Source: Gammaproteobacteria bacterium (lineage in GTDB: Bacteria; Pseudomonadota; Gammaproteobacteria; Burkholderiales; Burkholderiaceae_E). Taken from it: DNA of 5,873 nucleotides. Numbering within the stretch: position 1 is the first letter of the stretch; the number at the start of each line of letters is the position of its first letter. Shown piece after piece: positions 1 to 5,715 of the stretch. The stretch is taken from NCBI GenBank assembly GCA_030425615.1, contig JAUIAI010000201.1, positions 1 to 5,873 of the forward strand. Reading direction: 5' to 3'. A model generated the notes under the pieces. It was not told the DNA's origin and did no database searches. It saw only the letters and a program-made list of their open reading frames with translations. The translations under genes were made by a program, and so were the position numbers.

Positions 1-758
1 AGATCGGTCTCGGTGACGTTCGCCTCCACCCACCAGGCGCCGGAGGCGATCAGGGTCAGCGCGGGCTGACCCGCCTGAAGGAAACGTCCCGGCGCGGGCA
101 GCTTGCTCACCACGCCGGCCAGCGGAGCCTTCAACTCCGTGCGCCGCAGGGCGAGCCGGGCACGCTCGAGATCGGCCATGGCGGCCCGTACGGCAGGGTG
201 TTCGTCCAGCGGGACCTCCGGGCCGCCGCCCAGTTGCTGCTCGATGCGCGCCAGGCTTTCCCGGAGCGTGGCGATGCGCCGACGCCCCTCGGTGACGGCG
301 AGTTCCGCGTCATCGAGCCGCGAGGCCGTCGCGAACCGCTGTCGCACTAGGTCTGTCTGCCGCTTCTGATCCCGCAGGGCGAATTCGAGACGCGTGCCCG
401 CCTCGGCGATCTCGGCCAGCTTCTCGCGGTGGCTGGCGCGCAGCGCCTGAACCTCCGAACGCTCACGCGCGACCGAAGCCTCGGCGTGGGCGATGTCGAG
501 GACCGCCTGGGCCTCGTCAAGACGCAGCAAGGTCTGGCCGGCCTGCACGGCCTGGTTCTCGCGGACCGCGACGCTGACCACCCGTCCGCCGACCTCGGGC
601 GCCACCAGCACCATGTCTGCCTTGACGAAGGCATTGTCGGTCTCGACGAAGCGTCCCCCCTGCAGATAGACGAGCAGGCCCACGACGATCGCGCACAGCG
701 GCACCGCCACCAGCAGGACGAAACGCAATCCCCCGCGCCGGGAGCCCGGTTCAGCCAT
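1..758 (-). CDS. EmrA/HlyD-family membrane fusion protein of a drug efflux pump (partial, C-terminus beyond left edge)
   Basis: This is the periplasmic adaptor of a tripartite efflux pump, which links an inner-membrane transporter to an outer-membrane channel. The 252 codons present begin with a short basic N-terminus and one membrane anchor (about residues 12-32). Next come ETDNAFVKAD (39-48) and a first lipoyl half-motif, VAPEVGGRVVSVAVRENQAV (52-71), ending LLRLDEAQA. A long charged helical hairpin spans about 83-205. The second lipoyl half starts with LKAPLAGVVSKL (209-220) and GRFLQAGQPALTLI. The order and the ETDNAFV segment resemble EmrA (TDDAYV). The frame is open to the left edge, so the beta-barrel end and the stop are missing. 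The ATG overlaps the end of the marR-like gene by 8 nt (ATGGCTGA), and a GGGGG lies 9 nt upstream, so translational coupling is likely. An EmrB-type MFS transporter would be expected further left (inference). The family call is firm; the drug substrate is unknown. Confidence 0.93.
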   Translation of the reverse strand, partial: MAEPGSRRGGLRFVLLVAVPLCAIVVGLLVYLQGGRFVETDNAFVKADMVLVAPEVGGRVVSVAVRENQAVQAGQTLLRLDEAQAVLDIAHAEASVARERSEVQALRASHREKLAEIAEAGTRLEFALRDQKRQTDLVRQRFATASRLDDAELAVTEGRRRIATLRESLARIEQQLGGGPEVPLDEHPAVRAAMADLERARLALRRTELKAPLAGVVSKLPAPGRFLQAGQPALTLIASGAWWVEANVTETD

Positions 759-1221
759 CGAGGCGCGCCCCCTTTCGCTCGCCGGGCAGCGGGGCGGGCG
801 CGGACAAGGTCGAGCGGACCTGCGACAACGACTCGAGCAACCGCCGCGTCTGCGCCGCGTCCAGATCGGCCAGGGCGTGCGCGTGAACCCGGTCGATCAC
901 GTCCGCGAAGGCCTCCAGATGCGGGCCGGCGGCCGCCTGCAGGTGAATGCGGTTCGCACGACGGTCCGCCGGATCGGCACGGCGCTCGACCAGCCCGAGC
1001 GCGGCGAGCTGATCGACGAGCCGGCCCACCGTGATCGGCTGCAGATCCAGCAATTCGGCCAGTTCGACCTGACGCAGACCTTCGTGGCGGGAGATGTAGA
1101 CCAGCGCACGCGACTGCGCCAGCGTGAGTGCGCCCTGCTCGATCTGCTGCAGGAAGGCGCGGCGCATGAGACGGTAGACGTCGGCCACGAGAAAACCGAG
1201 GCCGTCCTTGTGAACGGGCAT
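751..1221 (-). CDS. MarR-family transcriptional regulator, EmrR/MprA-like, of the efflux operon
   Basis: This 156-residue protein has normal MarR length. N-terminal dimerisation helices (about 5-45, including TLAQSRALVYISRHEG) lead into the winged helix. LRQVELAELLDLQPITVGRL (49-68) is the helix-turn-helix. VERRADPADRRANRIHL (78-94) is the wing, with the family's D-R-R signature. A C-terminal helix pair (about 100-140) completes the dimer interface. MarR proteins bind palindromes as dimers and usually release DNA when they bind small phenolic or lipophilic ligands. The position immediately before an EmrA-type adaptor, with overlapping stop and start, suggests it represses its own operon, as EmrR does in E. 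coli (inference). The start at 1221 has no clear Shine-Dalgarno sequence, but it lies about 28 nt downstream of the probable transcription start within the palindrome at 1241-1275. The ligand is unknown. Confidence 0.94.
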   Translation of the reverse strand: MPVHKDGLGFLVADVYRLMRRAFLQQIEQGALTLAQSRALVYISRHEGLRQVELAELLDLQPITVGRLVDQLAALGLVERRADPADRRANRIHLQAAAGPHLEAFADVIDRVHAHALADLDAAQTRRLLESLSQVRSTLSAPAPLPGERKGARLDG

Positions 1222-1240
1222 GCGGGGGCAACCGGGGATT

Positions 1241-1275
1241 TAGTAAGCAAAGCACATTATATGCTTCGCTTACTA
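1241..1275 (-). promoter_or_regulatory. Long MarR operator palindrome overlapping a TATAAT -10 box
   Basis: Arms TAGTAAGCAAAGCA (1241-1254) and TGCTTCGCTTACTA (1262-1275) are inverted copies matching at 13 of 14 positions, separated by 7 nt. On the minus strand the spacer reads as a perfect TATAAT (1261 to 1256), the -10 box expected for the repressor gene starting at 1221. No good -35 hexamer is visible 16-18 nt upstream, so the promoter may be weak or need help. The element is AT-rich inside GC-rich DNA. A bound repressor dimer would cover the -10 box, giving autorepression (inference). Arms of 14 bp are longer than a single typical MarR half-site and could hold two dimers. Confidence 0.8.
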
Positions 1276-1313
1276 GACATCGTGACCCCGTCTCCCGGGC
1301 CCGGAGCGCCGGG

Positions 1314-2189
1314 TCAGTTGCCGCCGCCGGCCTTCGCCGCCATGGCGGCCTCCCGCTCCTCGCGCGTCAGCGGCACCACCGCCTTGCGGTATGCATGCCA
1401 GGTGGCATGACCGATCAACGGCCCGATGACGATCAGCCCGAAGAAACCCGGCAGCATGGCCAGCACGACGAGCGTGGTGATGGTTGCGCCCCAGAGGAGC
1501 ATGGTGACGGGGTTGCGCAGGCAGACGCGGATGCTCGTGATCGCGGCAGTGATGCCGTCGGTGTCACGGTCCATGATCATCGGGATCGAAACCACGCTCG
1601 TGGCGAAGATCAGACCCGCGAAGATCGCGCCTACGGTCACGTAGGTGATCACGAAGCCGATGTTCTCCGGATCCAGGATCAGCGCCAGAGTCCCGCTGGC
1701 CGAGGGCATCGTGTTGAACGACACCGCGAAGATGACCAGGGCCGACCGGCTCCAGAGCATCTCCAGCACCAGGACCGCACCGAGATAGAGCACGAGCGCG
1801 CCGATGTTCCGGTCCCAGGCCACGAGTGAGTCGGCCAGGCGGATCGGGTCGCCGCGCTCGTGAGCCCTGCTGGCCGAATAGAGACCGATCGCCAGGAACG
1901 GTCCCATCAGCAGAAAGCCGGCGCTGAGCGCGAGCGTCCACTGCGGCGAGTTCATGAAGGTCCAGGCGATCAGCCAGCCCATGACGGTGAAACAGGTGCC
2001 GTAGAAGAGCGCGATGCCCGGTGCCACCATGATGTCCAGCCAGGCACGGCGCAGCCAGACGACGATGTCGGCCGGCGCGAGCGGTACGACCTCGGGCAGG
2101 CCGCCCTGAGCCGGACGTTCGGCCCCAGGCCGCTCGGCGGGCACCTCGGCGCTCACGGCCTCCTCGCCCGAGTGCGGTTGCGCATTCAT
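1314..2189 (-). CDS. DUF2189-family multi-pass inner membrane protein
   Basis: This 291-residue protein has no assigned biochemical function. A soluble, Pro/Glu-rich N-terminus (1-40) precedes about six hydrophobic stretches, at roughly 53-78, 84-104, 129-157, 175-203 and a paired region 230-258. The segment GFLLMGPFLAIGLYSASRAH (91-110), a later SIPMIMDRDTDGITAAITSI (201-220) and the C-terminal GHATWHAYRKAVVPL (260-274) are the patterns I associate with DUF2189 proteins, sometimes annotated as cytochrome c oxidase subunit I-like. I see no haem ligands that would justify that name. The start is placed at 2189 rather than at an in-frame ATG at 2249, because an ideal ribosome binding site sits directly before it. 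It is 92 nt upstream of the MarR operon and reads in the same direction. Read-through is possible, but the palindromic promoter between them argues for separate control. Confidence 0.88.
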   Translation of the reverse strand: MNAQPHSGEEAVSAEVPAERPGAERPAQGGLPEVVPLAPADIVVWLRRAWLDIMVAPGIALFYGTCFTVMGWLIAWTFMNSPQWTLALSAGFLLMGPFLAIGLYSASRAHERGDPIRLADSLVAWDRNIGALVLYLGAVLVLEMLWSRSALVIFAVSFNTMPSASGTLALILDPENIGFVITYVTVGAIFAGLIFATSVVSIPMIMDRDTDGITAAITSIRVCLRNPVTMLLWGATITTLVVLAMLPGFFGLIVIGPLIGHATWHAYRKAVVPLTREEREAAMAAKAGGGN

Positions 2190-2193
2190 TGGT

Positions 2194-2203
2194 TCTCCTC
2201 CTC
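2194..2203 (-). promoter_or_regulatory. Strong Shine-Dalgarno sequence deciding the DUF2189 start
   Basis: The minus strand reads GAGGAGGAGA here. The core AGGAGG (2201 to 2196) lies 6 nt before the ATG at 2189. This fixes the start at 2189 and argues against the 20-residue upstream extension from 2249. Confidence 0.9.
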
Positions 2204-2296
2204 GCCGGCACGGCAGACCGGCAGACGCGGGTCTCGTTTGCCGGAGCATCGCCGGACGACCGTTCGCCAGGGAGAAGTCTACGCCCGATGAGCGCC

Positions 2297-2348
2297 GCGG
2301 GCCGGAGCCCGGAACGCTCGAAAGCGGGCCGGAGCCTGGAACGTTCGA
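2297..2348. repeat. Two tandem 25-bp copies with 27-bp period, next to an inverted third copy
   Basis: Copy 1 (2297-2321) and copy 2 (2324-2348) share the form GCGGGCCGGAGCC-Y-GGAACG-Y-TCGA and differ only at two C/T positions (2310/2337 and 2317/2344). They are separated by AA. The segment 2352-2371 is an inverted partial copy. The repeat forms the arms of the terminator after the chemotaxis gene, so it looks like a duplication of one terminator arm. Confidence 0.85.
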
Positions 2349-2371
2349 GTTCGTCCCAGGCTCCGGCCCGC
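2324..2371 (-). terminator. Strong intrinsic terminator-like stem-loop after the MCP gene
   Basis: Arms 2324-2343 and 2352-2371 pair at 19 of 20 positions around an 8-nt loop, including an uninterrupted 16-bp GC-rich stem (GCGGGCCGGAGCCTGG with its complement). In the minus-strand transcript the stem is followed by only a short U-run (UUUCG). It begins 23 nt after the chemotaxis gene's proper stop codon (2395-2397), so it most likely ends that transcript. The copy at 2297-2316 could pair with the same opposite arm at 18 of 20 positions, giving an alternative, larger hairpin. Confidence 0.75.
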
Positions 2372-2394
2372 AGGAAGCGACGCTCCAGCGCCGG

Positions 2395-3880
2395 TCAGTA
2401 CCGGAAGACGCCCACCGACTCGGCCAGTCGCTCCGCCTGCTCCTTCAGGCTCGCCGAGGCTGCCGCCGCCTGCTCGACCAGTGCGGCGTTCTGCTGATTC
2501 ATGTCGTCGATGCTGCCCATGCTCTCGAGCATCGAATCCACGCCACCCGTCTGCTCCTCGGTGGCCGCGGTGCTCCATGCCGCCTTCCACGTTGCTCGAC
2601 GACTCGGTGATGAGGTTCGCGATCTCCTGCGAGGCCTTGGCGCTGCGTCCGGCCAGGCCGCGCACCTCGGTGGCGACCACGGCGAAACCCCTGCCCTGCT
2701 CGCCCGCGCGGGCCGCCTCGACGGCCGCGTTCAGCGCGAGGATGTTGGTCTGGAACGCAATGCCGTTGATCACGCTGATGATCTCGCTGATCTTGGAACT
2801 GGACGCACTGATGTCGTTCATCCGCTGGACGACGGCCTGGACGATCTCGCCGCCGGAGCGCGTGACCTCGGAAGCCTCGCGCGCCAGCGAGTCCGCCTCC
2901 TGCGCGGTCCCCGCCTCGCCACGGATCGACTCGGTCATCTCCAGCATGTTCTCCCGGAACATCTGCACGTGGGCGGCGAGCGTCTGTGTGCGTTCGCTCA
3001 GATCGTTGTTGCCCATGGCGATCTCGGAGGCCGCGCTCACGACCTGCTTGGCCGACTCGTCGGCCAGCGAGACCAATTCCCGCAGCCGGTTGCGCATCGC
3101 CTCCAGCGAACCTGCCACGCTCTCCGGATGATCCGTCCGGATCCCACGGGTCAGATCGCCTTCGGCCACCGCCTGGGCCACGTCCGCCAGCCGCTCCGGC
3201 TCGGCGCCGATGCGCGACCAGATTCCGCGGATCACCAGGCCGAACGCCAGTGCGAGCCCGAAGAACGTGAGGGTGAGCAGCACCATGTTCACCACGGTCA
3301 TGCTGCGATGTGTGGAATCGAAGGCCTCGGCCTCCTGGTTCGCGAAGTCCACCGAGACTTCCACGGTCTTGTCGACCTCACGCCGGTGCGCCATGAAGAG
3401 CTCGTGCACCTGCGGCAGCGCGTCACGCGCCTCGTCCACGCGGCCCGCTCGAACCGGCGCCAGAATCCGGTCGCGTGTCGCCTGCAGGAAGGCCTCGGCG
3501 GTTTCGTGCTGCGCTCCCAGCAGATGGCGGTCGAGACCATAGGCCTCGTGAGTGGACCAGTATTCGACACGGTCCCGGTATTCGCCCCACTGGCGCTCCA
3601 GCGATGCCTGAGCCTCGTCGATGCCCAGCGTGCCTTCCAGCACCTGCGACACCACGAGCCGCACGCCCACGACGTACATGGGCGGCGGCAGGATGTCGGC
3701 CGTTGCATCCTTGGCGGTGAAGACCCGGTGAGCGGCGTCACCGCCGTCACGGATGTTGATCTGGGCATTGCCCACGAGCAGCAGGCTGGCGGTCAGCGAC
3801 ACACCCATCAACATCCAGAGCTTCGAGCGTATGCCCAGACCCCGGTGGCGCGACGGCTTGCTCTTTCCGTTTGACGACAT
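2395..3880 (-). pseudogene. Methyl-accepting chemotaxis protein, broken by an out-of-frame deletion in the C-terminal signalling arm
   Basis: From the ATG at 3880 (GGGGG 8 nt upstream), residues 1-435 are a normal transmembrane chemoreceptor. TM1 is about 20-37. A helical periplasmic sensor (about 38-193) carries ILPPPMYVV (63-71). TM2 is about 195-221, with HAMP after it (IGAEPERLADVAQAVAEGDL, 224-243). The cytoplasmic helix runs to the conserved tip INGIAFQTNILALN (371-384), EAARAGEQGRGFAVVATEVR. After VEGGM (431-435) the open frame turns into Arg/Gly-rich nonsense running to 2279. From 2574 a different frame resumes the receptor: STAATEEQTGGVDSM, NQQNAALVEQAAAA, ending ESVGVFRY and TGA at 2395-2397. 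Compared with Tar (from memory), about 26 residues are missing at the junction, in a length not divisible by three. The C-terminal arm is about 100 residues against about 128 for the N-terminal arm. No NWETF tether is present. This is probably a recent pseudogene, or an assembly error; ligand unknown. Confidence 0.88.
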
Positions 3881-3893
3881 CTGAATAACCCCC

Positions 3894-3931
3894 GATTCAA
3901 AAAAATGGTCTTTGCTTGGAAAGACCGAATC
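3894..3931 (-). terminator. Hairpin plus T7 tract in the MCP leader: terminator or attenuator
   Basis: On the minus strand GGTCTTT (3926-3920), a 6-nt loop and AAAGACC (3913-3907) form a perfect 7-bp stem. It is followed by A and seven T (3905-3899), which is classic intrinsic-terminator geometry. GATTC (3931-3927) and GAATC (3898-3894) flank it and could pair outside the stem. The Shine-Dalgarno GGGGG (3893-3889) touches this outer stem, and the chemotaxis ATG is at 3880. The element could end transcripts from the dehydrogenase unit to the right, or attenuate the chemotaxis gene itself. A TACGAT (3934-3929) is a possible -10 that would start transcription inside the first arm and so evade termination (inference). 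Confidence 0.75.
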
Positions 3932-3956
3932 GTAGGAGTCTGTTCAAAGGTCGATG

Positions 3957-3992
3957 GGGTCAACTGTCGAACAAAACCGGACAGTTGAACCC
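3957..3992. promoter_or_regulatory. Palindrome TCAACTGTC-N11-GACAGTTGA upstream of the MCP gene
   Basis: Arms 3960-3968 and 3980-3988 are perfect 9-bp inverted copies. The symmetry extends to GGG/CCC outside them if one bulged base is allowed. The centre of symmetry is about 94 nt upstream of the chemotaxis start codon. As DNA it could be an operator for a dimeric regulator; as RNA it would be a 9-bp hairpin with an 11-nt loop. No U-run follows on either strand, so it is not an intrinsic terminator. The minus-strand TTGACC (3963-3958) inside it resembles a -35 box, but no -10 lies at a workable distance. Confidence 0.5.
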
Positions 3993-4210
3993 ATGTTCGC
4001 ACCAAGAGTGGGCCGGACGGCGTCGAGCCGCCGCTGATCGGCAAACGCGGTCCATCGACGTGCGAGGTCTTCTGCATGCGGGAGGATAGGCGCCGCCCAT
4101 GCCTCCGACGAACGGTCGCAGGCGCATGCACCTCATCGGTGTGTAGGCGTTTTTCGTACAACAGGCGGGACGGCTTTTCGCCCGGCAGGGACGAAACAGC
4201 GCAGCGAGAC

Positions 4211-5134
4211 TCAGCCGGCGGATTCGTCGGACGAGCTTTCGCTTCCCCAGAGCGCTACACCCGTGGTCTGCGCATACCACCTGGCCAGCGCCATGACCGA
4301 GGCCTCTTCACCCAGCGCGGCGGTGGCGTCCGACCAGACCTCCCGCCCGCGGGCGGTCATGGGCAGATCCAGACCGAAGGTCGCCGCCTCCTGCGCGGCG
4401 ATGGAGACGTCCTTGAACATCAGCGCGAGCCGGAAGGGGTCGCCGAACGAGCCGGGCAGGATGTGCTGGCCGATCTTGCACCGGCTGACGAAGCTCTCGC
4501 CCGTGGAGACATTGAGGACCTCGAGCATGCGGGAAGGATCCAGCCCTCCGGCCTTGCCGATCGACATCGCCTCGAGGGTTCCCGCCAGAGTCAGGGCCGT
4601 GGCCAGATTGTTCACGGTCTTCATCAGGTGTCCCGCGCCGACAGGGCCCAGATGAATGATGGTGTGCCCCATGCGCTCCAGAAGCGGCCGGGCCCGGTCC
4701 AGATCGGATGCGTCGCCGCCCACCATGAACACCAGCTCCGCGGCCTCCGCCCCCTCGACCGCACCGGAGACCGGTGCATCCAGCATCCGCACGCCTGCGG
4801 CCGCCAGCCACGCCGCCGTCTCACGGGTGGCGGGCGGCTCGCTCGAACTGGTGTCCACCAGCAGCGTGCCCTGCGCCAGCCCGGCGGCCAGCCCCTTCGG
4901 CCCCTCGAGACAACGGCGCACTTCGCGTCCGTTGGGCAGCATGGTGAAGACGATCTCGGCGCTCTCTCCCGCCTCACGGGCGTGGGCGCCGACCCGGGCG
5001 CCGGGAACGCGCTCGCGCAGCCGTTGCAGCGAGGTCGGCGCGGCGTCGAAGGCGGTGACCTCGTGCCCGGCCTGTACGAGATGGCCGATCATGGGAATGC
5101 CCATGACGCCCGCTCCGACGAATCCGATCTTCAT
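4211..5134 (-). CDS. NAD(P)-dependent beta-hydroxyacid dehydrogenase (3-hydroxyisobutyrate dehydrogenase / tartronate semialdehyde reductase family)
   Basis: This 307-residue cytoplasmic enzyme has the full length of its family. Members interconvert a beta-hydroxyacid and its semialdehyde using NAD(H) or NADP(H). The N-terminus is the Rossmann nucleotide site MKIGFVGAGVMGIPMIGHLV (GxGxxG at 7-12), with D30 after the second strand, which is more usual for NAD preference. MLPNGREV (65-72) follows. The substrate motif is LDAPVSGAVEGAE (118-130); the common form is DAPVSGG, so residue 125 is Ala here. FMVGG (136-140) is conserved. The catalytic lysine is K172 in GAGHLMKTVNNL, with N175/N176, and K241 lies in the second conserved KD motif (FKDVSIAAQEA). 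The start at 5134 has GGGAG about 9 nt upstream; the longer in-frame reading to the right overlaps the regulator gene and looks non-coding. It lies 64 nt after a MarR gene, probably its regulator. The substrate cannot be read from sequence. Confidence 0.93.
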   Translation of the reverse strand: MKIGFVGAGVMGIPMIGHLVQAGHEVTAFDAAPTSLQRLRERVPGARVGAHAREAGESAEIVFTMLPNGREVRRCLEGPKGLAAGLAQGTLLVDTSSSEPPATRETAAWLAAAGVRMLDAPVSGAVEGAEAAELVFMVGGDASDLDRARPLLERMGHTIIHLGPVGAGHLMKTVNNLATALTLAGTLEAMSIGKAGGLDPSRMLEVLNVSTGESFVSRCKIGQHILPGSFGDPFRLALMFKDVSIAAQEAATFGLDLPMTARGREVWSDATAALGEEASVMALARWYAQTTGVALWGSESSSDESAG

Positions 5135-5180
5135 TGGCGTGCTCCCGGGCCGCTCAGGAACCGCGGTTCCCACGAGCGTC

Positions 5181-5197
5181 CCGGCCGCACCGGCCGG
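5181..5197 (-). other. GC stem-loop between the MarR and dehydrogenase genes
   Basis: CCGGCCG (5181-5187) and CGGCCGG (5191-5197) form a perfect 7-bp stem with a 3-nt loop, starting one base after the regulator's stop codon. No T-run follows on the minus strand, so it is unlikely to terminate transcription fully. It may set relative expression or mRNA stability within a two-gene transcript (inference). Confidence 0.5.
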
Positions 5198-5198
5198 C

Positions 5199-5678
5199 TC
5201 AGACGTCGTTGGGCGGCAGTGCCGAAAGTATATCGAGCAGGTGATCCGCTCTCGCGCCGAGGCTTGCGCGCAGGTCCGCGTTCGCCCGGGCCCAGAGGGG
5301 CGCCGCGACCGCAAGCGCGTGACGCCCGCGGTCCGTCAGGTCGACGAGTCGCGCGCGCTCGTCGCTGGCCGGGCGAAGCCCGACGAGGCCGGCCCGCTCC
5401 AGCACACGGAGATTACGACCCAGCGTGCTTCGGTCGAGGCCGAGCCGTTCGGCCAGGGTGCTGATGTTCGACGGGGGTCCGGATTCGACCTGGGAAAGCA
5501 GACGATACATGGTGGCCCGAAGACCGCTGTCCGCCAGGCGGGCGTCGTACCATGACGTGAGGGACTGCGAGCCTCGTCGCACGGCGGTGAACACACAGTC
5601 GTCGCCGCAGGTTTCCTCCCGCTCGACGACACCCGGTTCGACGTACGGACTTTCGAAGCTGTCACTGACCACGTTCAT
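5199..5678 (-). CDS. MarR-family transcriptional regulator with an N-terminal CxxxC pair
   Basis: This 159-residue protein (start at 5678) is a winged-helix dimer of the MarR superfamily. A 20-residue acidic leader precedes EETCGDDCVFTAVRRGSQ (21-38), with cysteines at 24 and 28. Next are SLTSWYDARLADSGLRATMY (39-58) and the helix-turn-helix NISTLAERLGLDRSTLGRNL (71-90). The wing is GLRPASDERARLVDLTDRGR (100-119), with the D-E-R-A-R form of the family's basic tip. C-terminal dimer helices end in LLDILSALPPNDV. The opening C-x3-C before an aromatic YD-x-x-L motif is a pattern I have seen in a MarR subgroup; whether it senses oxidants or only packs the fold is unknown. An in-frame ATG at 5822 exists, but the extra 48 residues look non-coding. 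The start's ribosome site is weak (GAG about 8 nt upstream). It likely controls the dehydrogenase gene 64 nt downstream, and perhaps the divergent gene at the right edge. Confidence 0.9.
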   Translation of the reverse strand: MNVVSDSFESPYVEPGVVEREETCGDDCVFTAVRRGSQSLTSWYDARLADSGLRATMYRLLSQVESGPPSNISTLAERLGLDRSTLGRNLRVLERAGLVGLRPASDERARLVDLTDRGRHALAVAAPLWARANADLRASLGARADHLLDILSALPPNDV

Positions 5679-5690
5679 GGCTGCACTCAA

Positions 5691-5706
5691 GTATCGGAAA
5701 TACCGA
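5691..5706 (-). promoter_or_regulatory. Overlapping short inverted repeats before the MarR gene, candidate operator
   Basis: GTAT (5691-5694) with ATAC (5700-5703), and TCGG (5694-5697) with CCGA (5703-5706), form two interleaved inverted repeats. They lie 12-28 nt upstream of the start at 5678. The minus strand also has GATACT (5695-5690), a mediocre -10 with no matching -35. The location suits an autoregulatory site, but the arms are only 4 bp, so chance is a real alternative. Confidence 0.3.
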
Positions 5707-5715
5707 CTGCGCCGG

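Larger units (their letters stand above)
3881..4210. other. 330-nt gene-free stretch between the dehydrogenase and MCP genes
   Basis: No reading frame here looks like a protein I recognise; the minus-strand frames crossing it give low-complexity Arg/Pro/Ser-rich translations. The left part (3881-3992) is less GC-rich than its surroundings and carries the terminator-like hairpin and the palindrome listed separately. From 3993 to 4210 I see only short chance inverted repeats, no T-run terminator directly after the dehydrogenase stop, no tRNA and no convincing sigma-70, sigma-28 or sigma-54 promoter. A small RNA ending at the T7 tract cannot be excluded from sequence alone. Confidence 0.6.

Noticed and set aside
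347..1255. 302-codon minus-strand frame spanning the MarR and EmrA genes
   Set aside because: It is a shifted shadow of both genes; the true frames give clear MarR and HlyD motifs, this one only Arg/Ser/Pro-rich sequence.
1300..1313. CCCGG-AGCG-CCGGG stem just after the DUF2189 gene as a terminator
   Set aside because: It has only 5 bp and no T-run on the minus strand; too weak to call.
2501..3874. Long plus-strand open frame (457 codons) opposite the chemotaxis gene
   Set aside because: It is antisense to a clearly recognisable MCP; its His/Arg/Gly-rich translation has no domain and reflects GC-rich codon periodicity.
3957..3992. Possible integron attC site (GTTGAAC on one side)
   Set aside because: The opposite core box does not fit the RYYYAAC consensus, the element is too short for attC and there is no cassette or integrase context.
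3881..3992. Possible c-di-GMP class I riboswitch or sigma-28 promoter before the MCP gene
   Set aside because: None of the conserved riboswitch core strings is present, and the best sigma-28-like match has only half of the -10 consensus with wrong spacing.
3808..4161. Minus-strand 117-codon frame across the gene-free stretch
   Set aside because: It runs into the chemotaxis gene in another frame, lacks a ribosome site and resembles no known family.
4160..4205. GC-rich segment with GGGCGAAAAGCC downstream of the dehydrogenase as a terminator
   Set aside because: The stem is 3-4 bp with mismatches and no T-run follows; the first credible terminator is at 3899-3926.
4076..5464. Long plus-strand open frame (462 codons) opposite the dehydrogenase and MarR genes
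   Set aside because: It is antisense to two well-supported genes, low-complexity, with no recognisable motifs and no ribosome site.
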